NCBI GenBank assembly: GCA_016704325.1
Contig: JADJAG010000008.1
Span: forward strand, 1,054,001 to 1,118,000
Direction: 5' to 3'
DNA length: 64,000 nucleotides
Source of the DNA: Chitinophagaceae bacterium
Lineage (GTDB): Bacteria > Bacteroidota > Bacteroidia > Chitinophagales > UBA10324
The stretch's first letter is position 1, and each line of letters starts with the position of its first letter. The position numbers and the translations under genes were made by a program. Under the pieces are notes generated by a model that was not told the origin of the DNA, ran no database searches, and saw only the letters and a program-made list of their open reading frames with translations. Shown in pieces: positions 36,048 to 45,079 of this stretch.

Positions 36048-37280
36048 ATGCCATTTAAAGCATTAAATCTTTCTGCGCCTATAGTAAGCGCGCTGGAATC
36101 AAAAGGGTACGTACAACCCACAGCAGTACAACAGAAGGCTATTCCGGTTATCCTGGAAGGCCGCGATATTTTCGGAAGTGCACAAACCGGATCAGGCAAA
36201 ACTGCCGCTTTCGCACTTCCCTTGCTGCAACTGATGAGCAGCAAACAGGCCACACACCGTGGTGTGCGCACGCTGGTGCTTGCACCAACCCGTGAACTCG
36301 CACTACAGATTGGCGACAGTTTCCGCGACTACGGCAAACACCTTGGATTAAAACATGTTGTCATCTTCGGAGGTGTTTCACAACATGCTCAGACGACGCA
36401 ATTGCGCAATGGGGTTTCCACTATTGTGGCTACACCGGGCCGTTTACTCGACCTGATGGACCAGGGATTTGTTAAACTGAACGACATTGAATTTCTGGTG
36501 CTTGATGAAGCGGATAAGATGTTTGATATGGGCTTCATTAAAGACATTAAAAAAATTGTTGCCAAAGTTCCCGCAAAACGTCAGACCTTGTTTTTCTCTG
36601 CAACGCTTCCACCGGAAATTAAGCAACTGGCGGCGTCTTTACTTCGTGATCCGGTTACTGTAGAAGTACAACCTGCTCCCGGTTCAGAGGTGCTGGTAGA
36701 ACAGAAGCTTTACTATGTAGACAAAATCAATAAGACAGCCTTGCTTTGCGATATCATTCATGAAGAAAAGATACATCATGCACTGGTATTCACCCGCACC
36801 AAACATGGCGCGGATAAGCTGGTGAAGGCATTGAGCATTAAAGGCATCAAGGCAGCAGCCATTCATGGCAATAAATCGCAGAATGTACGTCAGCGTGCAC
36901 TCGATGATTTCAAAACCAAGCGCATCACGATCCTGGTAGCAACAGATGTTGCCTCAAGAGGTATTGATGTAAAGGAACTTCCGTATGTTTTCAACTATGA
37001 TCTTCCTGACCAGGCCGATTCCTATACACACCGTATCGGCAGAACAGGCCGTGCCGGAGCCAGCGGGTTTGCATTTTCCTTTTGCAGTGCCGATGAGCGC
37101 TTATTGCTGAAGGATGTTCAAAAAGCCACCGGCAAACAAATTCCGGTTGCCGAACATGCTTATATGATGAATTTGAGTCAGCTTGGGCATCCGCAAAAAT
37201 CTGTGGCTACCCATCAGTCGCGTTCAGGTGGGAATAGCAATAACAATTTCAGTAAGCGGAGACGTTTTTCCAGGTCGTAA
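36048..37280 (+). CDS. DEAD-box RNA helicase (RhlE-like)
   Basis: A 410-residue ATP-dependent RNA helicase. The Q motif begins at FKALNLSAPIVSALESKGYVQPTAVQ, motif I is AQTGSGKT, motif II is VLDEAD, motif III is SAT, and motif VI is HRIGRTGRAG. The C-terminus is short and basic with SRSGGNSNNNFSKRRRFSRS, as in RhlE-type proteins active in ribosome assembly and RNA decay. I start at the ATG at 36048; an in-frame ATG at 36003 adds 15 unconserved residues. The long leader could allow cold-responsive control, as for other helicases of this kind. Confidence 0.93.
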   Translation: MPFKALNLSAPIVSALESKGYVQPTAVQQKAIPVILEGRDIFGSAQTGSGKTAAFALPLLQLMSSKQATHRGVRTLVLAPTRELALQIGDSFRDYGKHLGLKHVVIFGGVSQHAQTTQLRNGVSTIVATPGRLLDLMDQGFVKLNDIEFLVLDEADKMFDMGFIKDIKKIVAKVPAKRQTLFFSATLPPEIKQLAASLLRDPVTVEVQPAPGSEVLVEQKLYYVDKINKTALLCDIIHEEKIHHALVFTRTKHGADKLVKALSIKGIKAAAIHGNKSQNVRQRALDDFKTKRITILVATDVASRGIDVKELPYVFNYDLPDQADSYTHRIGRTGRAGASGFAFSFCSADERLLLKDVQKATGKQIPVAEHAYMMNLSQLGHPQKSVATHQSRSGGNSNNNFSKRRRFSRS

Positions 37281-37353
37281 AGTAATAACTCATACAAGAC
37301 CATTTTAAATTATCAGGACAGGAACTATATTTTTTTATGGCTTCTTTAAAATG

Positions 37354-37384
37354 AAAAAATCCCGGACCTGGTTCGGGATTTTTT
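37354..37384 (+). terminator. Rho-independent terminator after the DEAD-box gene
   Basis: A stem AATCCCG...CGGGATT (extendable through a G-T wobble pair to the loop) is bounded by six A before and six T after (37354-37384), so it could work in both directions. The rest of 37281-37661 shows no gene. Confidence 0.85.
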
Positions 37385-37661
37385 ATATTAACTGTATTTT
37401 ATATTTGAAAGTGCCACTTTACCACTACTCAGAACTGCTTAAGCTTCACTACTTCTAATAATAAAAGTAAGTGATTCGCCAATCCTAAGCAGTTTTACGC
37501 CGGGGGTAAAATAAGATCTGTTTTGAATGCAAATGCGCTTTCAGGTTTAGTATTAAGCAAAATCAATAAATGCATGAGAAAACTCGGAACATAGAGGAGT
37601 TATTGCAGCCATCAAATAACTTATCAATAACGGATTCGTGGTTTGAAACCTGGAATTCTCT

Positions 37662-38156
37662 CTACTTATTATAAACCTTTTTCAACCCTTCCACTACCTC
37701 GGCCACAGCCGGGCATATCATCGTGTTATGATAGGTAATTCCAAGCATCTGAATAATCTTACGTTGTTGCGTATGCGGATAATCGCGGCAGGCTCCCGGC
37801 CGGTGTTCATAAACGCTGCAATAATTATCAGTGCCTAAAAACGGGCAGGGCATTTTTTTGAATACATAATCCCGGTCTTCATCAATTCTCAGATACCTCT
37901 CTGTAAAATCAGCGGGCCTTTGATTGAAATGTTTAGCCAGCCGTTCAATGTCTTTTGATTTCAGCAAGGGTCCGGTAGTCCGACAACAATTGCCGCATTG
38001 CAGGCAATCAATATGCTCAAATGCCGTTTCATGCAACTCATTGGTAACCTCATCAAGATTGGCAGGCTTCAGTTTCTTTAGCCGCTCCAGGAACTTCTTG
38101 TTTTCCTTTCTCTTGCTTTTCGCATTTTCAAATAGCTGCAGATACGCCGTTTTCAT
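37662..38156 (-). CDS. YkgJ family cysteine cluster protein
   Basis: A 164-residue protein with HIDCLQCGNCCRTTGPLL (CxxCxxCC), then MPCPFLGTDNYCSVYEHRPGACRDYPH. These cysteines are the pattern of the YkgJ/UPF0153 zinc- or iron-chelating family. The function is unknown. No signal peptide is present. The N-terminal 45 residues are a basic helical region. The start ATG at 38156 fits and nothing is adjacent in an operon. Confidence 0.88.
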   Translation of the reverse strand: MKTAYLQLFENAKSKRKENKKFLERLKKLKPANLDEVTNELHETAFEHIDCLQCGNCCRTTGPLLKSKDIERLAKHFNQRPADFTERYLRIDEDRDYVFKKMPCPFLGTDNYCSVYEHRPGACRDYPHTQQRKIIQMLGITYHNTMICPAVAEVVEGLKKVYNK

Positions 38157-38339
38157 CTATTGGAATATTTTGAAAGAAGGCATTGTTAAAGATTACGGAT
38201 TTCCTCTAAATCACATTTACCTTTTACTGTACACCCATTAAATTAAATTTAATCAACTAAAAATTTTTGCACACCTGACTTATTCATAGCAGGCCTTCCG
38301 TCAAACAGTCAAACTTCAAAATATGACTCGATAGTAATT

Positions 38340-39998
38340 CTAATTTATTGCTTGCTTTCTTCTGAATATATATACCTGCCGGTCCGATGTTCCTCTGAAA
38401 TTATTCAGTTGTTCTTTGAAGTAAAATTTGCCGGTTCTGTAATCTGAAGGAATTTCCATTATACCCACTACATCATAGTGATCTGAGGAATACACATTGA
38501 TCCAGTCAAGCACTTTTAAATGCGAATTTTCACGTACCAGCCATGATTGAGGATGCCGGCAAAAAACCAGTATTTCCGGTTTTGCCGCTTCGATTTCCGC
38601 AATCATCTCATCATGCATACGCTGGTTATAAACCTGTTCTTCCATCAGGCTGTATGTATAGATATAGCCAGTGGCGCAAAGCCGATCTGCATAAAAGTAA
38701 ATCTGCGGCTCCGAGCCAAGGATGGCAACCTGATCAGTTTCAACTGTGCTACTTTTGATATAGCGCCCTATGGTAACGGATTCCGGAAAAGGATTGTTAC
38801 CATAAATACCTCGTGAAACGCCAAACATGGTTTGTTCAAAAAGGTACCACCGTAAAGGTACAATGCCTGCCAGGCTGGCCAGCACAAATATCAATATGCC
38901 TGCTCCTGTTGATCCAATAATTCCAGACTGACCGGATATCCATTTACCGGTGGAGTGTATGGCAACACCAGCCAGTATTGAAAGTACAGGAAGAAACATT
39001 ACAAAATAATGCTGCCTGAAATATAATCCGGGGAAAACCGAAGCAAAAGAAACTATAGCAAGAAATGTGATGAATAACTTTGTTAAATACTTGTAATTGC
39101 CACTCCAAAGTAACACCCATCCTAACGGTGCAAGCAGCCACAGTATCAAAAAATCTTTATGCAAACCGTCAAGACTCACTTTGAGGTTGGAAAATGCCCG
39201 ACTGAAGCTTTCAGATCCTGCGTACTGACTGCCATAGCTCATGCACCAAAACCAGAAACGGTCGAAGGTACCTGCGGAGATCATCCAAAGGAAGAGCAGG
39301 GCAACCGGCAGTATGATTCCGGTGGCTATCACCATGGCTGATGTCATCCATTTCGTCCATTTAGCCTTCTGTAAAAAAATCTGGTCGTAGAGAAGAACCA
39401 ATCCACCAAAGGCGGCGAAGAAGATACCGGATTGCTTCATCACTATACTTAGTCCTAAAAGCATGCCGCTGATAAACAACCTCACAGCGCTTTTACTTTC
39501 CATTGCAAGAAGTGACTGAAATATTCCGGCCACCGCAAACATCATCACAAAATGAGTGGCGTGGGCAGCACTTCCCAAAACGGCAGGACTCAGGCTAAGC
39601 AATGCGTAAGAAGCTGAAGCAAATACGGCGATTTCATTTCCCATAAACCGGCGTGCTGCCATGAAAATCAACAACACCGTTCCCAGGTTAATCAGCATGA
39701 AACCGGCATGTATGCCTTCTGCCGATTGACCGAATACCAGCATGATCAATGCATACATCATGGAAGTACCCGGAAATTTCATGTTATAGGCCATCTCAAA
39801 TGGTGCATATCCTTTGAGTAGTAACTGGCCCATATAGGCATACTCTCCTTCATCGCGCTCGAGTGGCAGTGCAAGCAACCGCAGCCTAACTGCAACTATC
39901 AATACTACTACCATGGCAAGCAGTAAGCCATGCCATACAGATAGCCTTGCGGCTGCAACTTGCGCAGGCTGTGGAATTTGCCGATTATCTTTTGACAT
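38340..39998 (-). CDS. GT39/ArnT-like membrane glycosyltransferase
   Basis: A 552-residue multi-spanning membrane protein with about 10-12 hydrophobic segments. Near the N-terminus LALPLERDEGEYAYMGQLLLKGYAPFEMAYNMKFPGTSMMYAL contains the acidic DEGEYAY motif of GT-C enzymes (polyprenyl-phosphate-dependent mannosyl/arabinosyl transferases). The C-terminal about 150 residues are soluble. It probably moves a sugar from a polyprenyl phosphate to a periplasmic acceptor; donor and acceptor are not indicated. Confidence 0.85.
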   Translation of the reverse strand: MSKDNRQIPQPAQVAAARLSVWHGLLLAMVVVLIVAVRLRLLALPLERDEGEYAYMGQLLLKGYAPFEMAYNMKFPGTSMMYALIMLVFGQSAEGIHAGFMLINLGTVLLIFMAARRFMGNEIAVFASASYALLSLSPAVLGSAAHATHFVMMFAVAGIFQSLLAMESKSAVRLFISGMLLGLSIVMKQSGIFFAAFGGLVLLYDQIFLQKAKWTKWMTSAMVIATGIILPVALLFLWMISAGTFDRFWFWCMSYGSQYAGSESFSRAFSNLKVSLDGLHKDFLILWLLAPLGWVLLWSGNYKYLTKLFITFLAIVSFASVFPGLYFRQHYFVMFLPVLSILAGVAIHSTGKWISGQSGIIGSTGAGILIFVLASLAGIVPLRWYLFEQTMFGVSRGIYGNNPFPESVTIGRYIKSSTVETDQVAILGSEPQIYFYADRLCATGYIYTYSLMEEQVYNQRMHDEMIAEIEAAKPEILVFCRHPQSWLVRENSHLKVLDWINVYSSDHYDVVGIMEIPSDYRTGKFYFKEQLNNFRGTSDRQVYIFRRKQAIN

Positions 39999-40128
39999 GG
40001 ATGCTATTGAAAGCGCCGAAGTTAATACAGATAGACATCAAAAAGCAGTGGAGATAAGAAAGCACCATATGAGATAACCTGGAGTGGCATCCACTTTGGG
40101 TGATCTTTTCTGTTGCATTTACAGCACC

Positions 40129-40590
40129 TCAGACCTTACCGTCAAAAATCTGATCCAGCAGTTTATTCAGTTGTTTCACTTCCTTTTCTGAGAGGTTATG
40201 TAAAACACCTTCTATTTCCTTATCCCGCTTTTTTATCCGGTCGAGTAATTCAATGCCCTTCTTAGTGATGGTAATGTCGACATGACGGCGGTCTTTCTTA
40301 TTCAACTTTCTGTCCACAAGGTTCATCTTCCGCAGCCGTTCCACAATCCGCGATACATCGCTATTCTTATCAATCATCTTCTCCTTGAGCAAATTCATAT
40401 TTGCAGTGCCGGGATGCTGAATTTTGAGTATGCGGAGTGCATAAAACTGTTGCCAGGTGATGCCGAAACTGCCCAAATGCTGCTGATAGTAATACTCCAT
40501 CCACCGGCAGGTATAAAAGATGCCTGCGATTGCTTTTTGATACTCATTTTTATACGTTGTATTACCCAACGCTTTTTCGATATTGCCCAT
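40129..40590 (-). CDS. MarR family transcriptional regulator
   Basis: A 153-residue winged-helix regulator. ITWQQFYALRILKIQHPGTANMNLLKEKMIDKNSDVSRIVERLRKMNLVDRKLNKKDRRHVDITITKKGIELLDRI covers the recognition helix and wing, with the DRR motif of MarR proteins. It is divergent from the fadN-type gene at 40777, which suggests control of the beta-oxidation cluster, perhaps with an acyl-CoA ligand (inference). I start at the ATG at 40590, 20 bases after a minus-strand TATATTTG promoter; a GTG at 40626 would lie upstream of the promoter. Confidence 0.88.
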   Translation of the reverse strand: MGNIEKALGNTTYKNEYQKAIAGIFYTCRWMEYYYQQHLGSFGITWQQFYALRILKIQHPGTANMNLLKEKMIDKNSDVSRIVERLRKMNLVDRKLNKKDRRHVDITITKKGIELLDRIKKRDKEIEGVLHNLSEKEVKQLNKLLDQIFDGKV

Positions 40591-40609
40591 ACTGTATTTT
40601 GAATTACGG

Positions 40610-40617
40610 CAAATATA
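40610..40617 (-). promoter_or_regulatory. -7 promoter element (TATATTTG) of the marR-type gene
   Basis: On the minus strand TATATTTG matches TAnnTTTG, 20 bases before the ATG at 40590. It overlaps the palindrome at 40617-40628 by one base. Confidence 0.65.
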
Positions 40618-40642
40618 TGTGATCACATTAAATGTTTAAACA
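40617..40642. promoter_or_regulatory. Two palindromes in the marR/fad divergent region (candidate operators)
   Basis: ATGTGATCACAT (40617-40628) is a perfect 12-bp palindrome and TGTTTAAACA (40633-40642) a perfect 10-bp palindrome, four bases apart. They lie between the -7 element of the MarR gene and the upstream region of the fad cluster, where MarR proteins usually bind. Binding is inferred. Confidence 0.55.
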
Positions 40643-40691
40643 AATATTTTTATTTTTGTTTCGGAATTGGGGAACTATGTAATAACTTCGC

Positions 40692-40705
40692 CGCACGAAA
40701 GTGCG
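40692..40705 (+). other. GAAA-loop hairpin in the fadN leader
   Basis: CGCAC, GAAA, GTGCG forms a perfect 5-bp stem with a GNRA-type tetraloop, 72 bases before the GTG start at 40777. No known riboswitch fold was recognised. Confidence 0.35.
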
Positions 40706-40776
40706 CGTAAGGCCCGGATGACTGTTTCGGGAAAACATAGTAAAGCGGTATCATCTGTCAAAATCAAAACCAGCCA

Positions 40777-43179
40777 GTGAATCAACGGAAAATCAGAAAA
40801 GTAGCCATACTCGGATCAGGCGTAATGGGAAGTCGTATTGCCTGTCACTTCGCAAATATAGGTGTGCAGGTCCTGCTGCTGGATATGGTGCCGAATGAAC
40901 TTACTGCAGAAGAAAAATCAAAAGGGCTAAGCACCGAACATACTGCTGTAAGAAACCGGATTGTAAATAATGCATTGCAGGCCACACTAAAATCCAAACC
41001 GGCCGCTGTCTATGCTTCCGCCGCATCAAAACTGATTACTACTGGTAATTTCACCGACCACCTGAAAGATATTGCCGGTTGCGACTGGGTAATGGAAGTG
41101 GTGGTTGAAAACCTCGATATCAAAAAGAAGATTTACGATCAGGTTGAAAAGTTCAGGGCGCCGGGCACGCTCGTTTCCTCCAATACCTCCAGCATACCCA
41201 TTCACCTGATGGCGGAAGGACGCAGCGCCGATTTTCAAAAACATTTTTGCGGCACACACTTTTTTAATCCGCCCCGCTATTTAAGGTTGCTGGAAATTAT
41301 TCCTACACCTGCCACCGATCCGGAAGTGATCAGCTTCCTGATGGACTATGGCGACCTGTTTCTTGGTAAAGCAACGGTGCTTTGTAAAGACACGCCCGCT
41401 TTTATTGCCAACCGCATAGGAGTATATGCCATCATGCAGATTTTTCATTTGATGGAAAAGCTGAACATGACGGTACAGGAAATTGATTCACTGACAGGCC
41501 CGGCTATCGGCCGACCGAAATCCGCCACCTTCAGAACCAGTGATGTGGTAGGTCTAGATACCCTTGTTAAGGTTGCGCAGTTTGTGCATGAAGCCTGCCC
41601 TGCTGATGAAGCACGCAGTCTTTTTCTTATTCCGGCATGGCTGGAACAAATGGTGAAGAACAACTGGCTGGGTGATAAGACCGGACAAGGTTTCTTTAAG
41701 AAAGAAAAACGCGACGGCAAAACGGTTTATCCGTCACTGGATATCAGGACAATGGAATATGGCGTTCCTGCCAAAACAAAATTTGCAACCATCGATCAGC
41801 TTAAGCAGACGGATAACCTGAAGCAAAAGATGAAGATTGCAGTAAATGGCAAGGATAAAGCCGGTGATTTTTACCGACAGTTTTTCTATGGACTGCTTCA
41901 ATATGTCTCGAACCGGATCCCGGAAATTGCTGATGATATATACAGGGTTGATGATGCGTTGAATGCCGGTTTCGGGTGGGAACTCGGGCCTTTTGCTACG
42001 TGGGATGCCATGGGACTTTCTGAAACGGTGCAGGCAATGGAAAAGAATGGACAACGCGCCGCTAAGTGGGTATATGAAATGCTGGAAAAAGGCCATACTT
42101 CGTTTTATAAAGTGGAAGATGGTAAGAGAAAATACTATGACATCAGTTCGTCTTCATACAAGAACATTCCAGGATCTGATGCATTTATCATCCTGGAAAA
42201 TCATTCAAATAACATCGTATGGAAAAACAGTGGTACACACCTTATTGACATTGGTGATGGTGTATTGAACCTGGAATTCAAAACCAAAATGAATACCATT
42301 GGCGGGGAAGTGCTCGATGCCATTCCAAAATCCATTGAACTTGCAGAAAAGAATTTCGCCGGTCTGGTGATTGGAAACCAGGGAGAAAATTTTTCAGCCG
42401 GTGCCAACCTCGCTATGATGCTGATGCTAGCTATTGAACAGGAGTATGATGAGTTGAGCATGGCCTGTAAGATGTTTCAGAATGCTTCCATGCGTATACG
42501 TTATTCCTCCATTCCTGTTGTTGTAGCACCACATCACCTCACCCTGGGAGGCGGATGCGAATTTTGCCTTCATGCCGACCGTGTTCAGGCGGCAGCAGAA
42601 ACTTACATTGGACTTGTAGAATTTGGTGTTGGAATTATTCCTGCAGGTGCCGGCAGTAAAGAAATGGCGCTGCGTGCAAGTAATGCTTACCAGGAAGGTG
42701 AAATTGAATTTCCGGAATTGCAGAAACGATTCCTCAATATTGCCACTGCCAAGGTAGCTACCAGCGCGGCGGAAGCCTTTGAAATGGATATTTTCAGAAA
42801 AGGCATTGATGACATCAGTATCAATGAAAAAAGATTGATATCAGATGCAAAACAGAAAGTACTGGAAATGGCGGGAGCAGGTTATACTATGCCTGCGCCA
42901 CGCAATGATATTTATGTTTTGGGGCGGAGCGCATTGAGTGCCTTCTATGCAGGAATCGTAGCTATGCAATATGGCAACTATGCTTCTGAACACGACAGAT
43001 TAATTGCAGAAAAGCTGGCTTATGTGATGTGCGGCGGTGATCTCACAGCACCGGCCTATGTGAGTGAGCAATATCTACTGGACCTCGAACGCGAAGCTTT
43101 TTTATCATTAGCTACCACAAAAAAATCAATGGAGCGGATGCAGTCGATTTTGAATTCGGGGAAGGTGTTGAGGAATTAG
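40777..43179 (+). CDS. fadN: 3-hydroxyacyl-CoA dehydrogenase / enoyl-CoA hydratase (FadN-like)
   Basis: An 800-residue bifunctional beta-oxidation enzyme. The dehydrogenase comes first: VAILGSGVMGSRIACHFANIG (NAD loop), CGTHFFNPPRYLRLLEIIPT, and the C-terminal dehydrogenase domain to about residue 440. The enoyl-CoA hydratase (crotonase) part follows (about 480-760) with LVIGNQGENFSAGANLAMM and LTLGGGCEFCLHADRVQAAAETYIGLVE. This order is the reverse of E. coli FadB and matches B. subtilis FadN. The start is GTG at 40777. It opens a cluster with thiolase and acyl-CoA dehydrogenase, the same trio as fadNAE. Confidence 0.93.
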   Translation: MNQRKIRKVAILGSGVMGSRIACHFANIGVQVLLLDMVPNELTAEEKSKGLSTEHTAVRNRIVNNALQATLKSKPAAVYASAASKLITTGNFTDHLKDIAGCDWVMEVVVENLDIKKKIYDQVEKFRAPGTLVSSNTSSIPIHLMAEGRSADFQKHFCGTHFFNPPRYLRLLEIIPTPATDPEVISFLMDYGDLFLGKATVLCKDTPAFIANRIGVYAIMQIFHLMEKLNMTVQEIDSLTGPAIGRPKSATFRTSDVVGLDTLVKVAQFVHEACPADEARSLFLIPAWLEQMVKNNWLGDKTGQGFFKKEKRDGKTVYPSLDIRTMEYGVPAKTKFATIDQLKQTDNLKQKMKIAVNGKDKAGDFYRQFFYGLLQYVSNRIPEIADDIYRVDDALNAGFGWELGPFATWDAMGLSETVQAMEKNGQRAAKWVYEMLEKGHTSFYKVEDGKRKYYDISSSSYKNIPGSDAFIILENHSNNIVWKNSGTHLIDIGDGVLNLEFKTKMNTIGGEVLDAIPKSIELAEKNFAGLVIGNQGENFSAGANLAMMLMLAIEQEYDELSMACKMFQNASMRIRYSSIPVVVAPHHLTLGGGCEFCLHADRVQAAAETYIGLVEFGVGIIPAGAGSKEMALRASNAYQEGEIEFPELQKRFLNIATAKVATSAAEAFEMDIFRKGIDDISINEKRLISDAKQKVLEMAGAGYTMPAPRNDIYVLGRSALSAFYAGIVAMQYGNYASEHDRLIAEKLAYVMCGGDLTAPAYVSEQYLLDLEREAFLSLATTKKSMERMQSILNSGKVLRN

Positions 43180-43184
43180 TGGGG

Positions 43185-43297
43185 GAAGACTTAAGACGGA
43201 AGACGGAAGACGGAAGACGGAAGACGTAAGACTTAAGACTTAAGACGTAAGACGCAAGATGGAAGACGTAAGACGTAAGAATTAGGATTTAAGAATG
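43185..43297 (+). repeat. Heptamer array (AAGACnn units), left arm
   Basis: About fourteen tandem or near-tandem 7-bp units, mostly GGAAGAC, GTAAGAC and TTAAGAC, begin 5 bases after the fadN stop. The same unit in the opposite orientation is found at 43737-43770. Related units form part of the mobile-looking elements at 7235, 13500 and 35525. Confidence 0.85.
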
Positions 43298-43356
43298 ATG
43301 ATTCAGAGGTTTAGAAAGCGGTATATGTTATTTGGTTGTATAAAAAGTGATTAGTA

Positions 43357-43716
43357 ATGGAACATAATTTTAGGAAGTTGAAAATCTGGCAGTTGGGAAT
43401 GGATATTGTTGACGAAGTTTATGTACTCACCTCAAAATTTCCTAAAGAGGAAGTTTTTTGTCTTCAGTCTCAATCAAGACGGGCTGCAATAGGCTTACCT
43501 TCAAATGTTGCAGAAGGGGCCGGGAGAAGAACTAAAAAAGATTTCAGCAATTTCATAAACATCGCCCTTGGATCGAGCAATGAGCTGATTACACAGTTAA
43601 TAATATCAGAAAGAAGAAACTACATTTCGAAGGATGCATGTGAAATAATAATTACAAAGATTCAACAATGGCAAAACATGACTTTCACCTTTCAGAAAAA
43701 TAACTTAGAATCATAA
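43357..43716 (+). CDS. Four-helix-bundle (S23/IVP) family protein
   Basis: A 119-residue protein of the family first seen in 23S rRNA intervening sequences. FRKLKIWQLGMDIVDEVYVLTSKFPKEEVFCLQSQSRRAA, LPSNVAEGAGRRTKKDFSNFI and ALGSSNELITQLIISER are the signature blocks. The family forms pentameric helical bundles with a basic face; the accessory protein Avd of diversity-generating retroelements belongs to it, but no reverse transcriptase or variable repeat is here. It sits between fadN and fadA, bracketed by inverted heptamer arrays, which marks it as an inserted unit and not a fad gene. A Cys replaces the common Gly in VFCLQSQ. Confidence 0.9.
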   Translation: MEHNFRKLKIWQLGMDIVDEVYVLTSKFPKEEVFCLQSQSRRAAIGLPSNVAEGAGRRTKKDFSNFINIALGSSNELITQLIISERRNYISKDACEIIITKIQQWQNMTFTFQKNNLES

Positions 43717-43736
43717 AATCAAATCCCGATCAACAT

Positions 43737-43770
43737 GTCGTCTTAAGTCTTACGTCTTAAGTCCTAAGTC
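43737..43770 (-). repeat. Heptamer array (GTCTTAA units), right arm
   Basis: GTCTTAA, GTCTTAC, GTCTTAA and GTCCTAA units run as the reverse complement of the 43185-43297 array. It begins 20 bases after the four-helix-bundle stop codon. Confidence 0.8.
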
Positions 43771-43829
43771 ATTCTCTCAATACGAAAGCATTCATCTCAA
43801 AATAAACAACAGTATCTAATCAAAAAAGT

Positions 43830-45005
43830 ATGCAAGACGCATTCATCATCTCCGGCCTCCGCACAGCAGTAGGCAAATCAAAAAAAGGTGGTTTCCGGTT
43901 TATGCGGCCTGATGATCTGGCTGTGCAGGTAATACGCAAATTACTGGCTGATACTCCGCAACTGGATCCGGCCAGGGTGGACGACCTGATTGTCGGCAAC
44001 GCTGTTCCTGAAGCAGAACAAGGCTTGCAGATTGCACGGTGGATTGCCATACAGGCACTTCCGGTAAGTGTACCTGCCGTTACCATCAACCGTTATTGCG
44101 CCAGCGGACTGGAAGCCATTGCAATGGCAACAGCCAAGATCCGTAGTGGCATGGCTGAATGCATCATCGCAGGTGGAGCAGAATCGATGTCGTTGGTTCC
44201 AACGATGGGATGGAAAACCGTTCCAAATTATAATGTTGCGAGAGACCATGCGGAATATTTCCTGGGCATGGGACTTACTGCGGAAGAAGTAGCACGCGAT
44301 TATAACATCACACGCGAAGATGCCGATTTATTTTCCTATCAGTCGCATCAGAAAGCAATAGCTGCAATCACCTCCGGGAAGTTTAAAAATGAAATTGTAC
44401 CTGTTAATGTGGAAGAAGTAACGGTAGAAAACGGAAAGCGCAAGACCAGAAGCTGGGTAGTAGACACTGATGAGGGGCCGAGAGCAGATACCACGCTGGA
44501 GGCACTTGCAAAATTAAAACCTGCCTTCAAATTGGGCGGACAGGTAACTGCAGGAAATTCATCACAAACTTCCGACGGAGCATCTTTTGTGATTGTAATG
44601 AGTGAAAGGATGGTGAATGAACTGGGACTTAAACCCATTGCACGCCTGGTGAGTTGTGCCTCTGCCGGTGTAAACCCACGCATCATGGGAATTGGTCCGG
44701 TGGAAGCTATACCAAAAGCCTTGAAGCAAGTAAATATGAAATTGAATGACATTGATATTATCGAACTGAATGAAGCTTTTGCAACACAATCGCTTGCAGT
44801 GATGCGGACACTTGAAATGGACCCGATGCGTGTAAATGTAAATGGCGGTGCCATTGCATTGGGGCATCCACTGGGTTGCAGCGGAACAAAATTATCTGTT
44901 CAACTTATTAATGAATTGCATCGTACAAAAAATAAGTACGGAATCGTTTCGGCTTGTGTTGGTGGCGGACAAGGTATTGCCGGTGTAATTGAAGCCATAA
45001 ACTGA
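43830..45005 (+). CDS. fadA: Acetyl-CoA C-acyltransferase (3-ketoacyl-CoA thiolase)
   Basis: A 391-residue thiolase that cleaves 3-ketoacyl-CoA in the last step of beta-oxidation. Catalytic Cys90 is in TINRYCASGLEAIAMA, His is in NGGAIALGHPLGCSG (about 347) and the second Cys in SACVGGGQGIAGVIE (about 377). The length is normal. It is the partner of the FadN-type enzyme upstream, from which it is separated by the four-helix-bundle insertion. Confidence 0.95.
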   Translation: MQDAFIISGLRTAVGKSKKGGFRFMRPDDLAVQVIRKLLADTPQLDPARVDDLIVGNAVPEAEQGLQIARWIAIQALPVSVPAVTINRYCASGLEAIAMATAKIRSGMAECIIAGGAESMSLVPTMGWKTVPNYNVARDHAEYFLGMGLTAEEVARDYNITREDADLFSYQSHQKAIAAITSGKFKNEIVPVNVEEVTVENGKRKTRSWVVDTDEGPRADTTLEALAKLKPAFKLGGQVTAGNSSQTSDGASFVIVMSERMVNELGLKPIARLVSCASAGVNPRIMGIGPVEAIPKALKQVNMKLNDIDIIELNEAFATQSLAVMRTLEMDPMRVNVNGGAIALGHPLGCSGTKLSVQLINELHRTKNKYGIVSACVGGGQGIAGVIEAIN

Positions 45006-45079
45006 ACATGCTAGTCGCTCAATGATCAACTTTTAAAAAGAACAACTAATAATTTTTAACCTAAACAATAAATCAAAAA

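Noticed and set aside
43185..43297. Heptamer arrays as a CRISPR array
   Set aside because: Units are 7 bp and contiguous, with no spacers and no cas genes.
43357..43716. Four-helix-bundle gene as the Avd protein of a diversity-generating retroelement
   Set aside because: No reverse transcriptase, template repeat or variable repeat is seen in the window.
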